Origin: Polynucleobacter sp. MWH-Svant-W18
GTDB taxonomy: Bacteria > Pseudomonadota > Gammaproteobacteria > Burkholderiales > Burkholderiaceae
NCBI RefSeq assembly: GCF_018687495.1
Contig: NZ_CP061293.1
Coordinates: forward strand, 372,001 to 436,000
Direction of reading: 5' to 3'
DNA length: 64,000 nt
Under the pieces are notes generated by a model. It was not told the DNA's origin and did no database searches. It was given only the letters and a program-made list of their open reading frames with translations. The position numbers and the translations under genes are program-made. Shown in pieces: positions 1 through 9,368 of this stretch (position 1 is the first letter of the stretch; each line of letters begins with the position of its first letter).

Positions 1-78
1 TTCATTCAACAAAGCCATTGCGCATTCGCAGCCATAGTCAAAATCTTCATCAGTTTGGTTTTGGTCGATGTCGGTCAT
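1..78 (-). CDS. Unrecognised protein, N-terminal fragment (cut by window edge)
   Basis: An ATG on the minus strand at 78 opens an uninterrupted frame of 26 codons that runs off the left edge. The visible N-terminus is acidic and contains a CEC pair (MTDIDQNQTDEDFDYG then CECAMALLNE). There is no signal peptide. The gene is divergent from msrQ with about 90 bases between them, which is the normal arrangement for a promoter region. I do not recognise the family. It is not MsrP, whose N-terminus would be a Tat signal. Confidence 0.55.
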   Translation of the reverse strand, partial: MTDIDQNQTDEDFDYGCECAMALLNE

Positions 79-168
79 GTTTATCCTTAATTGAGACCTC
101 AGCATAGCAAATTAATTCAAGATTTGACAGCATTACCTTAGGATCTAGGGCTCGTTTAGTATTCATCT

Positions 169-771
169 ATGAAGTATTTCAAGCCTCTCTTATTTATCCT
201 TTCTTTACTGCCATTGGGGCGCTTAGTATGGCTAGGTCTTCAGGATGACTTAGGGGCAAATCCTATTGAATTTGCCACCCGCTCTACCGGTACTTGGGCA
301 CTAGTCTTTCTCTGTATTACCTTGGCAATGACACCCTTACGTTTACTGACAGGCCAGGCTAACTTCATCAAGATGCGCCGTATGCTGGGCCTCTTTTGTT
401 TCTTCTACGCAAGCTTGCATTTTCTGATTTGGTTTTGGCTTGACCAAAATCTGGATCTGCAAACGATGTGGGCTGATGTTCTCAAACGTCCTTTTATCAC
501 CATGGGCTTTGCTAGCTTTGTTTTACTCATCCCTTTAGCAATTACTTCGAACCATTTTTCTGTCCGTGCTTTGGGAAGGCGCTGGAGCGTCTTGCATCGA
601 CTGGTATATGTGATTGCCTGTACAGCGATCATTCACTATTGGTGGCATAAGGCGGGCAAGAATGATTTGCAGACCGTCTCTATTTATGCCGCAGTCATTT
701 TTGTATTGTTATTGTGTCGGTTGCCTTGGGTGCGAGAGCATCTAGGGGTTATTCGTAATTCATTCAAATAG
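169..771 (+). CDS. msrQ: MsrQ, heme-binding membrane subunit of the periplasmic methionine sulfoxide reductase system
   Basis: This 200-residue, six-helix membrane protein of the ferric-reductase-like family passes electrons from the quinone pool or flavin to periplasmic MsrP, which repairs oxidised methionines. Diagnostic features are the RRMLGL segment before helix 3, a histidine in YASLHF that would bind heme, and paired histidines in the VLHRLVYV and AIIHYWW helices. The length is normal for the family. A TTGACA at 124-129 could be a -35 element, but the matching -10 is poor. Its usual operon partner msrP is not adjacent: the gene upstream runs the other way and the gene downstream is a small exported protein. 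Confidence 0.9.
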   Translation: MKYFKPLLFILSLLPLGRLVWLGLQDDLGANPIEFATRSTGTWALVFLCITLAMTPLRLLTGQANFIKMRRMLGLFCFFYASLHFLIWFWLDQNLDLQTMWADVLKRPFITMGFASFVLLIPLAITSNHFSVRALGRRWSVLHRLVYVIACTAIIHYWWHKAGKNDLQTVSIYAAVIFVLLLCRLPWVREHLGVIRNSFK

Positions 772-796
772 ACGCTATCTCACCTACAATCGGTCA

Positions 797-1117
797 ATGA
801 ACATTAAATTAATACTTGCAGCTTACTTAGGCTTGCTGAGCTTGGCCTTGGCCGCCCAAAGTGGACCACCACCGGGGTCTATTACTTATTCGCCATATAC
901 GCCTGAGCAATTAAGGGAATTTAATAATCAACCTATCTCTTTGACTGAGGGCCCTTTTGGTCCGGTAAATACTCCGCCGCAAGACAGAGTTCAAGCCAAA
1001 CAAGCTCCTGGAGATTCAAAATACTATAGTCAACCTGAGGGCGAGGAAGAGGCTGAAGCCACCGAAACCCAATCAGCTGATCCCTATACGCCCAGCGAGC
1101 CTATTTATCGGTTTTAG
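797..1117 (+). CDS. Small exported proline/glutamate-rich hypothetical protein
   Basis: The product has 106 residues. An N-terminal hydrophobic segment (about residues 3-19) ends in LALAAQS, a plausible signal peptidase I site. The mature part is low-complexity: SGPPPG and SPYTPEQ stretches, then an acidic run (GEEEAEATE) and a closing DPYTPSEPIYRF. No cysteine or catalytic motif is visible. It starts 26 bases after msrQ on the same strand and may be cotranscribed. I do not recognise the family; a periplasmic or surface location is inferred from the signal peptide only. Confidence 0.7.
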   Translation: MNIKLILAAYLGLLSLALAAQSGPPPGSITYSPYTPEQLREFNNQPISLTEGPFGPVNTPPQDRVQAKQAPGDSKYYSQPEGEEEAEATETQSADPYTPSEPIYRF

Positions 1118-1175
1118 CTATACGCTACTGTTAACATTGAGACACTTTTTTAGAAAGATAGAAAGATTAAGCTCA

Positions 1176-2018
1176 ATGAATACCGTTAACTCCTTGTTTA
1201 AATCTCAGCTTCGCTCACTATTGATTGCCGGTCTTTTATCTAGTGCGGTGATGGGTGGCGCATACGCTCAACAAAGCGGTCTTCCAATTAATGCGGCCGC
1301 TTCTGTGAATGGCATGATCATCACCAATGATATGGTTGAGCAGGGAATCAAGATGGCGCTCTCTCAGGGTCAGAAAGATTCGCCCGAGTTGCGTCAAGCT
1401 GTAGTCCAGAAATATATTGAAGTCTTACTACTTTCTCAGCGCGCTGAGAAAGATGGTCTTGCAGATTCTGAAAGAGCAAATACACAGTTGATGTTAATTC
1501 GTCAAAACTATTTGGCTGATCTTGAGCTATCCACTTTTATGGCAAAAAATCCCATTACTGATGCCGACGTTCAGGCTGAGTACAACAAGGAGATCGCATC
1601 GCTAGGTCCACAAGGTATGTTGGTGGAATACAAGGTAAGTGATATTGCTGTTGCCACAGAAGCTGATGCACAAGCCGCCTTAAGCCGAATTAAAAAGGGC
1701 GAGCCTTTTGATAAAGTTGCTAGAAGTGTGTCTCTGGCACCCAATAAGGTGCAGGGCGGAGCGATCGGCTGGGTTCAGGCTGGACAAGTTTCTCCGCAAA
1801 TTGCTGCAGTCTTAGTAAACCTGGGTAAGGGCCAAGTTTCTCAGTCCCCCATTCAAATGCAACAAGGTTGGTATTTGATTAAGCTTGAAGATAAAAAATC
1901 TAGTAAGCCACCTTCTTTTGAGCAAGCTAAAGCGGCCATTCGGAATGGTATGGCACAAAGAAAGCAAATGGATTTCTTATCTCAGCTCGCCAAAGATTCT
2001 AAGATCGTAGTTCAGTAA
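1176..2018 (+). CDS. Periplasmic peptidylprolyl isomerase, parvulin type (SurA/PpiC-like foldase)
   Basis: The chosen ATG start gives about 280 residues. It begins with MNTVNSLFKSQ and a hydrophobic signal peptide ending GGAYAQQ. A TTG 13 codons upstream is also in frame, but it would add a charged stretch before the signal peptide. An N-terminal SurA-like helical region (about 35-120) precedes one parvulin domain (about 140-245), recognisable from VEYKVSDIAV, the KKGEPFDKVAR segment and GGAIGWV. The protein probably helps fold outer-membrane or periplasmic proteins. It is shorter than SurA and has one parvulin domain, so it fits the generic PpiC family better than surA itself. A strong hairpin terminator follows directly. 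Confidence 0.85.
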   Translation: MNTVNSLFKSQLRSLLIAGLLSSAVMGGAYAQQSGLPINAAASVNGMIITNDMVEQGIKMALSQGQKDSPELRQAVVQKYIEVLLLSQRAEKDGLADSERANTQLMLIRQNYLADLELSTFMAKNPITDADVQAEYNKEIASLGPQGMLVEYKVSDIAVATEADAQAALSRIKKGEPFDKVARSVSLAPNKVQGGAIGWVQAGQVSPQIAAVLVNLGKGQVSQSPIQMQQGWYLIKLEDKKSSKPPSFEQAKAAIRNGMAQRKQMDFLSQLAKDSKIVVQ

Positions 2019-2035
2019 GGGCAATCTTAGGCATG

Positions 2036-2063
2036 AAAAAAGGGCTCCTCGGAGCCCTTTTTT
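2036..2063. terminator. Bidirectional rho-independent terminator
   Basis: The hairpin GGGCTCC-TC-GGAGCCC is flanked by six A on the left and six T on the right, so it can work on both strands. It lies between the convergent foldase gene and folA and serves both. Confidence 0.9.
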
Positions 2064-2553
2064 ATTTGCGCTTCAGAGTGATAAAGCTGAAGGTAATGTC
2101 GCCCTCTGATCCCGGAGTGCGCTCCATCTCATGCCATGAAGCGGGGTCGGGGACTTCAAAGAAAGTATCACCGCCATCTACATCCATATTAATTTCTGTC
2201 AGGTAGAGTGTGTCGGCTATAGGAAAAGCTTGTGTAAACAGTTGCTCCCCGCCAATCACAAATACCCGCGGTGAATCGCTCAGGAGCTGAAGAGCTTCAT
2301 CTAGAGAGCCGGCTAACTCAGCACCATTCAGTTGAAAGTTGGGATTTCTGCTAACTACGATATTGCGGCGACCAGGCAGTGGGCGACCAATGGACTCCCA
2401 GGTCTTGCGACCCATGATGACTGGATAGCCCATGGTCACGCGTTTAAAAAACTGCAAATCTGCAGAGATCTTCCAAGGCATTTGATTGTCACGACCAATG
2501 ACGTGATTGCGAGAGCGGGCCACGATCATGGAAATAGCAGGCTGGGTCATCAA
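2062..2553 (-). CDS. folA: Dihydrofolate reductase
   Basis: This 163-residue enzyme reduces dihydrofolate to tetrahydrofolate with NADPH. The family signature is complete: VIGRDNQMPWKISADLQFFKR contains the catalytic aspartate (D32, equivalent to E. coli D27), and it is followed by the NADPH-binding MGRKTWESIGRPLPGR and VIGGEQLF. It lies 16 bases downstream of thyA on the same strand. That pairing is functional, because ThyA produces the dihydrofolate that FolA recycles. The last codons run into the bidirectional terminator. Confidence 0.97.
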   Translation of the reverse strand: MMTQPAISMIVARSRNHVIGRDNQMPWKISADLQFFKRVTMGYPVIMGRKTWESIGRPLPGRRNIVVSRNPNFQLNGAELAGSLDEALQLLSDSPRVFVIGGEQLFTQAFPIADTLYLTEINMDVDGGDTFFEVPDPASWHEMERTPGSEGDITFSFITLKRK

Positions 2554-2569
2554 TTGCTTTCTGAAAGTC

Positions 2570-3364
2570 TTAAATAGCTACGGGAGCTTTAATATGGGGA
2601 TGTGACTCATAGCCGGTAATTTCAAAATCTTCAAACTCATAGTCGAAGATAGAGTCTGGCTTGCGCAAGATATTGAGTTTAGGCAATGGCAAGAAATCCC
2701 GTGAGAGCTGCAGATCGACTTGCTCTAAATGATTGCTATATAAATGGCAATCGCCACCAGTCCAAATAAAGTCGCCTACTTCTAGATTGCATTGCTGAGC
2801 CATCATGTGCGTTAGTAGCGCGTAGCTAGCAATATTAAATGGCACGCCTAAGAAAATATCTGCGCTACGTTGATAGAGTTGGCAAGAGAGCTTGCCATCA
2901 GCTACGTAGAACTGGAAGAAAGCATGACAAGGAGCCAAGGCCATCTGCGGAATATCAGCTACGTTCCAAGCAGAAACGATAATGCGTCGTGAGTCTGGGT
3001 TTTTCTTGATGGTTTCAACTACTTCAGCAATCTGATCAATGTGCTTGCCATTAGGTGCTGGCCAAGAGCGCCACTGATATCCATAAATTGGACCTAGTTC
3101 ACCATCTGGTGCTGCCCATTCATTCCAAATAGAGACGCCACGTTCTTTGAGCCAGTTATTGTTAGTACTGCCTTTGAGAAACCAGAGTAATTCATAAATG
3201 ATGGACTTGAGGTGTAGCTTCTTTGTGGTAACCATGGGAAAGCCATCCGCCAGATTAAAGCGCATCTGGTGCCCAAACACCGAGATCGTTCCTGTACCTG
3301 TCCTATCGGACTTTTGAACGCCCTTGGCAAGGACTTCCTTCATGAGATCGTGATATTGGCGCAT
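2570..3364 (-). CDS. thyA: Thymidylate synthase
   Basis: The 264-residue length equals that of E. coli ThyA. The enzyme converts dUMP to dTMP with methylene-tetrahydrofolate. The catalytic cysteine is C146 in [13 protein letters not shown]; the phosphate-binding arginines (SDRTGTGT and [11 protein letters not shown]) and the [13 protein letters not shown] substrate loop are present. It is the first gene of a two-gene thyA-folA unit. An FNR-type reductase gene ends upstream and may feed the same transcript. Confidence 0.98.
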   Translation of the reverse strand: MRQYHDLMKEVLAKGVQKSDRTGTGTISVFGHQMRFNLADGFPMVTTKKLHLKSIIYELLWFLKGSTNNNWLKERGVSIWNEWAAPDGELGPIYGYQWRSWPAPNGKHIDQIAEVVETIKKNPDSRRIIVSAWNVADIPQMALAPCHAFFQFYVADGKLSCQLYQRSADIFLGVPFNIASYALLTHMMAQQCNLEVGDFIWTGGDCHLYSNHLEQVDLQLSRDFLPLPKLNILRKPDSIFDYEFEDFEITGYESHPHIKAPVAI

Positions 3365-3401
3365 AGATATATTGGCGAAAAATGGGTAATGAAGAGATAG
3401 C

Positions 3402-4448
3402 TTACTCGAATGTGGCGGGGCTTACCCCAAGCATCCGATGAAGCTTAGGCGATGTGGTGGTGTACTGGAGCTGGATGGGTTTCTCAGGGTTAAGGTAGGC
3501 GGCCGCAGCAAAGGCTGCCAATGCCGCCTCATGAAAGCCTGACAAGATGAGCTTTTTCTTGCCCGGGTAAACATTGATATCACCCACGGCATAAATTCCA
3601 GGAATACTGGTTTGAAACTTCTCCGTATCAACAAGCACTTGTTTGCGATCAATATCCAGACCCCAGTCTGCGATAGGCCCGAGTTTTGGGGAGAGGCCAA
3701 AAAAGATGAGAAGATCATCTACCGGGATGCTTTGATCGGCACCGTCAATATTTCTGACAACAATACTGTCAATACGATCACCTGCAACTGCATATTCTGT
3801 AATTTGCCCAATCAGTAATTGCATCCGTTGATTAGCGCAGAGCTCACGCATCTTCGCAATCGATGCAGGAGCTGCTTTGAAGTCATCGCGTCGGTGAATC
3901 AAAGTCACACTCGCCGCTTTATCAACAAAATAGAGTGCCCAATCTAGCGCTGCATCGCCACCACCACAAATGACTATCCGCTTGCCATGAAATTGTTCAG
4001 GGTGTTTGACGTGATAGAAGAGCTGCTTGCCAGCAAATGCTTCAATACCTTCTAGGTTCAACGTGCGGGGCTGAAAAGCACCAACCCCTGCAGCGATAAA
4101 GACTGTTTTACTGAGGAAGTGCTCTTCTTTTGAGGTGCTGATCAGAAAGCGGCCATCCGCTTGTTGCTCGAGCCGCGTAACCTCTTGCCCCAAATGAAAC
4201 TGGGCGCCAAAGGGTTCGATTTGTTTGAGAAGGTTTTGGGTCAGTTCGCGACCTGTGCAGACCGGAATTGCTGGAATATCGTAAATGGGTTTATCGGGAT
4301 ATAACTCAATGCATTGACCACCTGCTTCAGGTAATGAATCAATGACATGGGCTTTAATTTCTAGAAGGCCTAGTTCGAAAACTTGAAAAAGACCCACTGG
4401 CCCTGCGCCAATAATGACGGCATCGGTGTGAGTGGGTGAGCTCAACAC
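3402..4448 (-). CDS. Ferredoxin--NADP(+) reductase, thioredoxin-reductase-like type
   Basis: The 348-residue flavoprotein has an FAD-binding GxGPVG motif near the N-terminus ([14 protein letters not shown]) and a second nucleotide-binding motif ([14 protein letters not shown]) for NADPH. It lacks the CxxC redox centre of true thioredoxin reductases, which is what defines this FNR subclass. It also has [17 protein letters not shown], typical of the FAD C-terminal segment. The gene lies 13 bases downstream of fdxA, so ferredoxin and its reductase form an electron-transfer pair. Confidence 0.9.
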   Translation of the reverse strand: MLSSPTHTDAVIIGAGPVGLFQVFELGLLEIKAHVIDSLPEAGGQCIELYPDKPIYDIPAIPVCTGRELTQNLLKQIEPFGAQFHLGQEVTRLEQQADGRFLISTSKEEHFLSKTVFIAAGVGAFQPRTLNLEGIEAFAGKQLFYHVKHPEQFHGKRIVICGGGDAALDWALYFVDKAASVTLIHRRDDFKAAPASIAKMRELCANQRMQLLIGQITEYAVAGDRIDSIVVRNIDGADQSIPVDDLLIFFGLSPKLGPIADWGLDIDRKQVLVDTEKFQTSIPGIYAVGDINVYPGKKKLILSGFHEAALAAFAAAAYLNPEKPIQLQYTTTSPKLHRMLGVSPATFE

Positions 4449-4461
4449 AAAGTCTCGAAAA

Positions 4462-4785
4462 TTACTTTACGAGTTGATCGAGTTTATTTTTAACGTCTTT
4501 CCACTCATCCGCATCAGGCAGTGCGGCTTTAGACTTCGTAATCGAAGTCCAAGATGGAGAGAGTTCAGCGTTCAGTTTGATAAAAGCTTGTTGATCACCG
4601 GGAACATCATCTTCTGCATAAATGGCATTAACAGGGCACTCGGGAACGCAAACGGCGCAGTCAATGCACTCATCCGGATCGATTACGAGAAAATTGGGGC
4701 CTTCACGAAAGCAGTCAACTGGGCAAACATCAACACAGTCGGTATATTTGCAGCGGATGCAAGATTCGGTAACAACGTAAGTCAT
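4462..4785 (-). CDS. fdxA: 7Fe-8S/FdxA-type ferredoxin
   Basis: This 107-residue soluble ferredoxin binds a 3Fe-4S and a 4Fe-4S cluster. The N-terminal cluster cysteines are in [18 protein letters not shown] and the second set in [18 protein letters not shown], the Azotobacter FdI-like (FdxA) pattern. A C-terminal extension of about 40 residues ([13 protein letters not shown] onward) is normal for FdxA. It is the leading gene of the fdxA-reductase pair and divergent from the hydroxyacid dehydrogenase gene. Confidence 0.95.
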   Translation of the reverse strand: MTYVVTESCIRCKYTDCVDVCPVDCFREGPNFLVIDPDECIDCAVCVPECPVNAIYAEDDVPGDQQAFIKLNAELSPSWTSITKSKAALPDADEWKDVKNKLDQLVK

Positions 4786-4903
4786 GGTAGTTTTATTTCA
4801 AGAGCCCAAAAAAGGGGTTAGCCAGTTTTAAAAGATCAATTTTAGCCGAAATAGCCTATTTTTCAGGCAAAAGGGTCAATTTACTTCAGGTAAAGTTCCT
4901 CCT

Positions 4904-5908
4904 ATGAATACACCGTCAAAATCCCAAACAAAACCTAAAATCCTCGTTGCTAGGGCAATATTCCCCGAGGCTTTGGCCAAGCTCCAAGAGTCCTTTGAGG
5001 TTCGATCCAACCAAGCGGATCAGGTTTTTACCCCTACCGAGCTCCAAGCAGAGCTTGCTAAGGTTGTAGGGGCATTGGTGGCTGGTAGCGAGCGCATCGA
5101 TGCAAATGCTTTATCGCAAGCAAAAGATCTGAAGGTGGTAGCCAATATCTCAGTGGGTTATAACAATTTTGATGTACCTGCGATGACTGCTGCTGGTGTC
5201 ATGGCAACTAACACTCCTGATGTACTTACTGATACAACAGCAGATTTTGGTTTTGCTTTATTGATGGCCACTGCCAGACGGATTACTGAGTCTGAGCATT
5301 GGGTTAGAGCAGGCGAATGGAAAAAGTGGTCCATCGTCAACAACCCACTTGGAATGGATATTCATCACAGCACCATCGGCATTATTGGAATGGGTCGTAT
5401 TGGGCAGGGCATTGCAAAACGTGCCTTAGGTTTTGGGATGAATGTGATTTATCACAATCGGAGTCGTCTCTCCGAAGCCGATGAAAAAGCCTGTGCTGCA
5501 AAGTATGTATCTAAAGAAGAATTACTCCGCACCGCAGATCATGTGGTCTTGGTTTTACCCTATACCCCAGAGAATCATCACACCATTGCTGCTAAAGAGA
5601 TTGCATTGATGAAACCAACTGCAACCCTGATAAACATTGCGCGGGGAGGTATCGTGGATGACTTGGCTTTAGCTCAAGCTCTCAAAGATAAAGTGATTTT
5701 TGCAGCTGGACTAGATGTATTTGAAGGTGAGCCTACCGTTCATCCGGAGTTGCTGAAATTAAGTAATGTGGTCTTAGCCCCTCATATTGCAAGCTCAACA
5801 GAGAAGACCCGCAGGGCGATGGTCGATTTAGCTATTGAGAATTTGCGACAAGCGATTGATGGCAAAAAGCCACCAAGCTTAATTAATACTGAAGTATTTA
5901 AAGCGTAG
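4904..5908 (+). CDS. D-2-hydroxyacid dehydrogenase (glyoxylate/hydroxypyruvate reductase or D-glycerate dehydrogenase type)
   Basis: The 334-residue NAD(P)-dependent enzyme has the Rossmann motif GIIGMGRIGQGIA, the substrate arginine in INIARGGIVDD, the glutamate in DVFEGEP and the catalytic histidine in LAPHIASST, the full catalytic set of the family. It closely resembles GhrB/glycerate dehydrogenases, so glyoxylate or hydroxypyruvate is the likely substrate; exact specificity cannot be read from sequence. A purine-rich ribosome site and GTTCCTCCT precede the ATG. It faces a small membrane-protein gene. Confidence 0.9.
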   Translation: MNTPSKSQTKPKILVARAIFPEALAKLQESFEVRSNQADQVFTPTELQAELAKVVGALVAGSERIDANALSQAKDLKVVANISVGYNNFDVPAMTAAGVMATNTPDVLTDTTADFGFALLMATARRITESEHWVRAGEWKKWSIVNNPLGMDIHHSTIGIIGMGRIGQGIAKRALGFGMNVIYHNRSRLSEADEKACAAKYVSKEELLRTADHVVLVLPYTPENHHTIAAKEIALMKPTATLINIARGGIVDDLALAQALKDKVIFAAGLDVFEGEPTVHPELLKLSNVVLAPHIASSTEKTRRAMVDLAIENLRQAIDGKKPPSLINTEVFKA

Positions 5909-5916
5909 TTAAATCT

Positions 5917-5934
5917 AGCTGAAATTATTCAGCT
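5917..5934. terminator. Possible weak bidirectional terminator hairpin
   Basis: AGCTGAA-ATTA-TTCAGCT forms a 7-bp stem in the 16-base gap between convergent genes and runs into the last codon of the minus-strand gene. It lacks a clean T-tract, so termination would be inefficient or Rho-assisted. Confidence 0.35.
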
Positions 5935-6218
5935 TCGATTTCTTCAGGAAGTTCGCGCATGGCCAATTCAATACCACCGAATTTTCCTGCGACCCAGTTG
6001 TAGACTTTGCAAGCAATCCACAGCAAACCAAACCCTAATAAAGCATTGAGGATGAGGGCTGAGAGCACTGTAAATCCTGGAATCGCTCCATCACGAATGA
6101 AGGCAACAAACAGCGCTAGTAAGACGATGGGTACTGAGAAGCACAGGTAAACCAAAACGAGTGTTTTAGCTGTGTGCATTGGGTCTAGAAAGACGAGTTC
6201 TTTTTTGGTAAGTTTCAT
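5925..6218 (-). CDS. Small two-helix membrane protein, function unknown
   Basis: The product has 97 residues. Two hydrophobic segments at about 15-40 (TLVLVYLCFSVPIVLLAL) and 50-75 (LSALILNALLGFGLLW) indicate two membrane spans. A basic N-terminus (MKLTKKELVFLDP) and an acidic C-terminus (RELPEEIEAE) suggest both ends face the cytoplasm. It lies 12 bases upstream of moeA on the other side of the operon end, so the two are on the same strand with moeA first to be transcribed. I do not recognise the family and infer no function. Confidence 0.75.
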   Translation of the reverse strand: MKLTKKELVFLDPMHTAKTLVLVYLCFSVPIVLLALFVAFIRDGAIPGFTVLSALILNALLGFGLLWIACKVYNWVAGKFGGIELAMRELPEEIEAE

Positions 6219-6230
6219 GATGACGCAATC

Positions 6231-7547
6231 TTAAAGCAGTCCTTCAAAAAGCGCCACATCTACCCACTCACCAGCAGCAACATTTCCTTGGTCGTGAGCA
6301 AGGATGACAAAGCAATTCGCCTCACTCATGGAGCGTAAAATCCCTGCGCCTTGGCTGCCAGTGAGTCGAACTGTTGGCTTACCATCCTCGCCACGACTGA
6401 GAATGGCCCGCTGAAACTCGGTACGACCCGGTTTTTTGCGAATTGCTTCTGTGCAGATTGCCTGAGTCATTGGCACATCTGTATGGCTTGCCCCATTGAG
6501 TTGGAGAAGGGCTGACCTGACAAATTGGTAAAAGGTCACCATTACTGCAACAGGATTACCAGGTAAGCCAAAGAATAGGGTTTTGCGCGCAGGAGATTTG
6601 CCAGCAAGGGCCTTCAGAATGCCAAACGCCATCGGACGGCCAGGTCGCATGGCAATTTTCCAGAAGCCAACATCCCCTAACTCTTGCATGATTTGTTTGG
6701 TGAAATCCGCCTCACCAACTGAAACGCCACCCGAAGAAATCAAGACATCTGCTTTTGCCGCCGCCTCACAGAAAGCATTCTTAAGGGCGCTGGGATCGTC
6801 ACGAACAATGCCGCAGTCAATGATTTCAAGATTGAGGCGATTGAGTAAACCTGACAGGCTATAACGGTTACTGTCATAGATGCTGCCTATATCCAATGAT
6901 TCACCTAGGGTGCGCAATTCATTTCCAGAAGACAGAATGGCTACCTTGAGTTTGCGCCTTACTTTTAAGGCCGCAATACCGAGTGAGGCTGCTAAACCCA
7001 AATCCGAAGGACGCAATAAACGACCAGCAGAGATAGCAGGTTTGCCAGTTTGCAAATCTTCACCGCGGAGGCGACGATTATCTCCACGTTTTAATTGAGC
7101 TTGTTGAAAGGTAATCTGAGTCTCAGTCATCTCAGTAGTCAATTCTTGTGGAATAACCGTGTCACAATTTGCTGGCATGACTGCACCAGTCATGATCTTC
7201 AGGCACTCACCGGTCTTGAGGTTGCCCTCATAAGGCTTGCCAGCAAAGGCGGTGCCAACAACCTGCAGTGCGATCTCAGGAGTATTGGTATCAAGACATT
7301 TGCCATCAAATGCAAAGCCATCCATAGCAGAGTTATCTGCTGCAGGAACATCGATTGGAGATAGTAGATCTTCTGCCAAAATACGATTGATCGCTTGATC
7401 TAATGCAACGATTTCAATATCTGCAGGATCTGAAATCGCTTGAGATTCATTTAAGAGTTCTTCGACTAACCGAGCAATGGCTGCGCGTGCCTCATCGACA
7501 TGTAGCGATGAAGTCAGAAGAATAGGGTTGTTAGGCGAGTGCTTCAT
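6231..7547 (-). CDS. moeA: Molybdopterin molybdenumtransferase MoeA (paralogue 1)
   Basis: The 438-residue enzyme inserts molybdate into adenylated molybdopterin. Motifs include DNSAMDGFAFD, RRLRGEDL, the MPT-binding SSGNEL and YDSNRY, SGGVSVGEADF, AMRPGRPMAFG and GLPGNPVAVMV. It overlaps mobA by four bases (ATGA), so moaA, mobA and moeA are translationally coupled. A second MoeA is encoded at 57460-58701. The two share all motifs but differ at several positions inside them, which could reflect division of labour (for example molybdenum versus tungsten); that is inference. Confidence 0.95.
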   Translation of the reverse strand: MKHSPNNPILLTSSLHVDEARAAIARLVEELLNESQAISDPADIEIVALDQAINRILAEDLLSPIDVPAADNSAMDGFAFDGKCLDTNTPEIALQVVGTAFAGKPYEGNLKTGECLKIMTGAVMPANCDTVIPQELTTEMTETQITFQQAQLKRGDNRRLRGEDLQTGKPAISAGRLLRPSDLGLAASLGIAALKVRRKLKVAILSSGNELRTLGESLDIGSIYDSNRYSLSGLLNRLNLEIIDCGIVRDDPSALKNAFCEAAAKADVLISSGGVSVGEADFTKQIMQELGDVGFWKIAMRPGRPMAFGILKALAGKSPARKTLFFGLPGNPVAVMVTFYQFVRSALLQLNGASHTDVPMTQAICTEAIRKKPGRTEFQRAILSRGEDGKPTVRLTGSQGAGILRSMSEANCFVILAHDQGNVAAGEWVDVALFEGLL

Positions 7548-8152
7548 AAGGAGACTTGCTCTAAAGCTTTGAGTTCCTCGGGGGTGTTGACATTTGCAAA
7601 TGCATGAGCTTCCTCAAATACAACAGTGCCACTGCGCAGCTCTTTGAACCAACGATCAATCTTGAGATCACCTTTTTGTAAAAAGATTTCTAAAGATTCA
7701 TGCAAGTTGGTGCGCATCAAACAAAACACAGGTTGTGCCCACACCTTCCCATCAGCTTCTTTGCTTGAGGCGTAAACGAGTTGATAGTTACCTTGTTCCA
7801 GTTCATTAGCCATCCGAGAAGCCAAATCAAGGGGTAGCATGGGTGAATCGCACGGGGCACTCAATAAATATTGGGTCTTGCAGGCGCTTAGACCGGCCGA
7901 AAATCCGGCCAGTGGGCCAGAAAAGTCGGGAGTCTCGTCCATGATGACGGGGTAGCCATAAGCAGCATATTTTGTAACGTTGCGGTTGGCATTAATCAGC
8001 ATGGGGCCAACTTGTTTCTTGAGGCGCGTAATCGTCGAATCAATCAGTGGCTTGTTATGAAAGGGGATAAGCCCTTTATCAATACCGCCCATACGCTGCG
8101 CACGTCCGCCAGCCAAGATGAGTCCAGTAATGTGTTCAGCTGAAATCATCAA
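7544..8152 (-). CDS. mobA: Molybdenum cofactor guanylyltransferase MobA
   Basis: The 202-residue nucleotidyltransferase attaches GMP to Mo-molybdopterin to form the bis-MGD cofactor of DMSO-reductase-family enzymes. The GTP-binding motif [13 protein letters not shown] with downstream DKGLIPF, and the catalytic-region [10 protein letters not shown], are present. It overlaps moaA and moeA by four bases at each end, placing it in the middle of a tightly coupled operon. Its presence implies that the organism makes at least one bis-MGD enzyme. Confidence 0.95.
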   Translation of the reverse strand: MMISAEHITGLILAGGRAQRMGGIDKGLIPFHNKPLIDSTITRLKKQVGPMLINANRNVTKYAAYGYPVIMDETPDFSGPLAGFSAGLSACKTQYLLSAPCDSPMLPLDLASRMANELEQGNYQLVYASSKEADGKVWAQPVFCLMRTNLHESLEIFLQKGDLKIDRWFKELRSGTVVFEEAHAFANVNTPEELKALEQVSL

Positions 8153-9276
8153 CCACCGATATAAGACATTTCGACCTTGCGACTACCTGTCGATAAGTTA
8201 GCAGTATGGGAGCCCCGAATCTCAGAGTAATGATCATCGCGTACTGACCAGGTATTCATGATCGCGTTGGCAATCTCTAAATCACTTTTACCAGACCGCA
8301 ACATGGTTTTGAAATCAAAGCCTTCATTAGCAAATAGACAGAGATACATTTGCCCATCAGTTGAAATGCGAGCGCGCGTACATTCGTGACAGAAGGTTTG
8401 GGTCACGCTAGAGATCACGCCAATTTCACCAGAGCCATCCACATAGCGCCAGCGCTGGGCAACTTCACCAGAATAATTCGCATCAACAGGTTCCAGCGGG
8501 AATACTGCATGGATTTTGGCAATAACTTCTTTTGAAGGTAATACCTCTGCCATATTCCAGCCATTAGAGCTACCCACGTCCATGAATTCAATAAAGCGCA
8601 GAATAACGCCGCTACCCTTAAATTGCCTAGCCATCGCAACAATCTCATGATCGTTCGTTCCTTTTTTCACGACCATATTGACCTTGATATTTTCAAAGCC
8701 CACTTCTTTTGCGGCGGCTATGCCATCCAAAACATCGGCTACTGGAAAGTCAACATCATTCATTTTTCTAAAGACAGCATCATCTAGGCCATCCAAGCTG
8801 ACTGTAAGTCTTTGTAAGCCTGCCGCTTTTAAAGCAGCAGCTTTCTTGCGCAGGATGCTGCCATTGGTGGTGAGAGTGAGATCGAGTGGCATGCCTTCAG
8901 GCGTACTCAATTTCGCTAGCATCTCAATCAGTACCTCTAAATTCTTACGCAGCAATGGTTCGCCACCAGTTAAGCGAATCTTCTCAACACCTAGCGTGGA
9001 AAAGATAGTAGCTAGGCGGGTGATTTCTTCAAAGCTAAGTAATTCTTGATGGGCGAGATAGGGGTAATTGTGATCAAACACTTCTTTAGGCATGCAATAA
9101 GTGCAGCGGAAGTTACAACGATCGGTTACAGAAATGCGTAGGTCATGTAAAGTGCGACCGCGCTTATCCAAAGTCTGGCCGTGAGGCGCAAGCAGTTGTG
9201 CGCCAATAGACGGCGTAAGGCCTTTGCCTTCATGAATACGAATGGGAATTACTTTGGGGTTAACTTTTTCAACCAT
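8149..9276 (-). CDS. moaA: GTP 3',8-cyclase MoaA (radical SAM)
   Basis: This 375-residue radical-SAM enzyme catalyses the first step of molybdopterin synthesis. The N-terminal 4Fe-4S cluster cysteines are C54, C58 and C61 ([10 protein letters not shown]), the GGEPLLR motif follows, and the second cluster sits in [11 protein letters not shown] with MYLCLF. The C-terminus ends in GG (SYIGG), the hallmark tail that enters the active site. About 40 extra residues precede the usual start. It leads the moaA-mobA-moeA operon; moaC is not in this window. Confidence 0.96.
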   Translation of the reverse strand: MVEKVNPKVIPIRIHEGKGLTPSIGAQLLAPHGQTLDKRGRTLHDLRISVTDRCNFRCTYCMPKEVFDHNYPYLAHQELLSFEEITRLATIFSTLGVEKIRLTGGEPLLRKNLEVLIEMLAKLSTPEGMPLDLTLTTNGSILRKKAAALKAAGLQRLTVSLDGLDDAVFRKMNDVDFPVADVLDGIAAAKEVGFENIKVNMVVKKGTNDHEIVAMARQFKGSGVILRFIEFMDVGSSNGWNMAEVLPSKEVIAKIHAVFPLEPVDANYSGEVAQRWRYVDGSGEIGVISSVTQTFCHECTRARISTDGQMYLCLFANEGFDFKTMLRSGKSDLEIANAIMNTWSVRDDHYSEIRGSHTANLSTGSRKVEMSYIGG

Positions 9277-9313
9277 GATCTCAATTATGGCTGTGAAACG
9301 GGGTTTCTGCCAA

Positions 9314-9346
9314 ACCGCCCAATATCCTTTTGGGATAAAAGGCGGT
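9314..9346 (-). promoter_or_regulatory. Hairpin between rne and moaA
   Basis: On the minus strand ACCGCC and TATCC pair with GGATA and GGCGGT across an internal loop, giving a stable two-part hairpin 38 bases before the moaA ATG. It has no T-tract, so it is not a standard terminator. It may be an RNase-processing or leader element separating rne from moaA. Confidence 0.4.
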
Positions 9347-9368
9347 CTGGAGAAAAAGCTGTAAGGCC

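Noticed and set aside
1137-1175. Longer foldase start at TTG 1137
   Set aside because: The extra residues precede a complete signal peptide that begins at the ATG 1176.
9277-9368. Molybdenum-cofactor riboswitch before moaA
   Set aside because: Only about 90 bases with one hairpin are available, and the multi-stem Moco RNA architecture is not seen.
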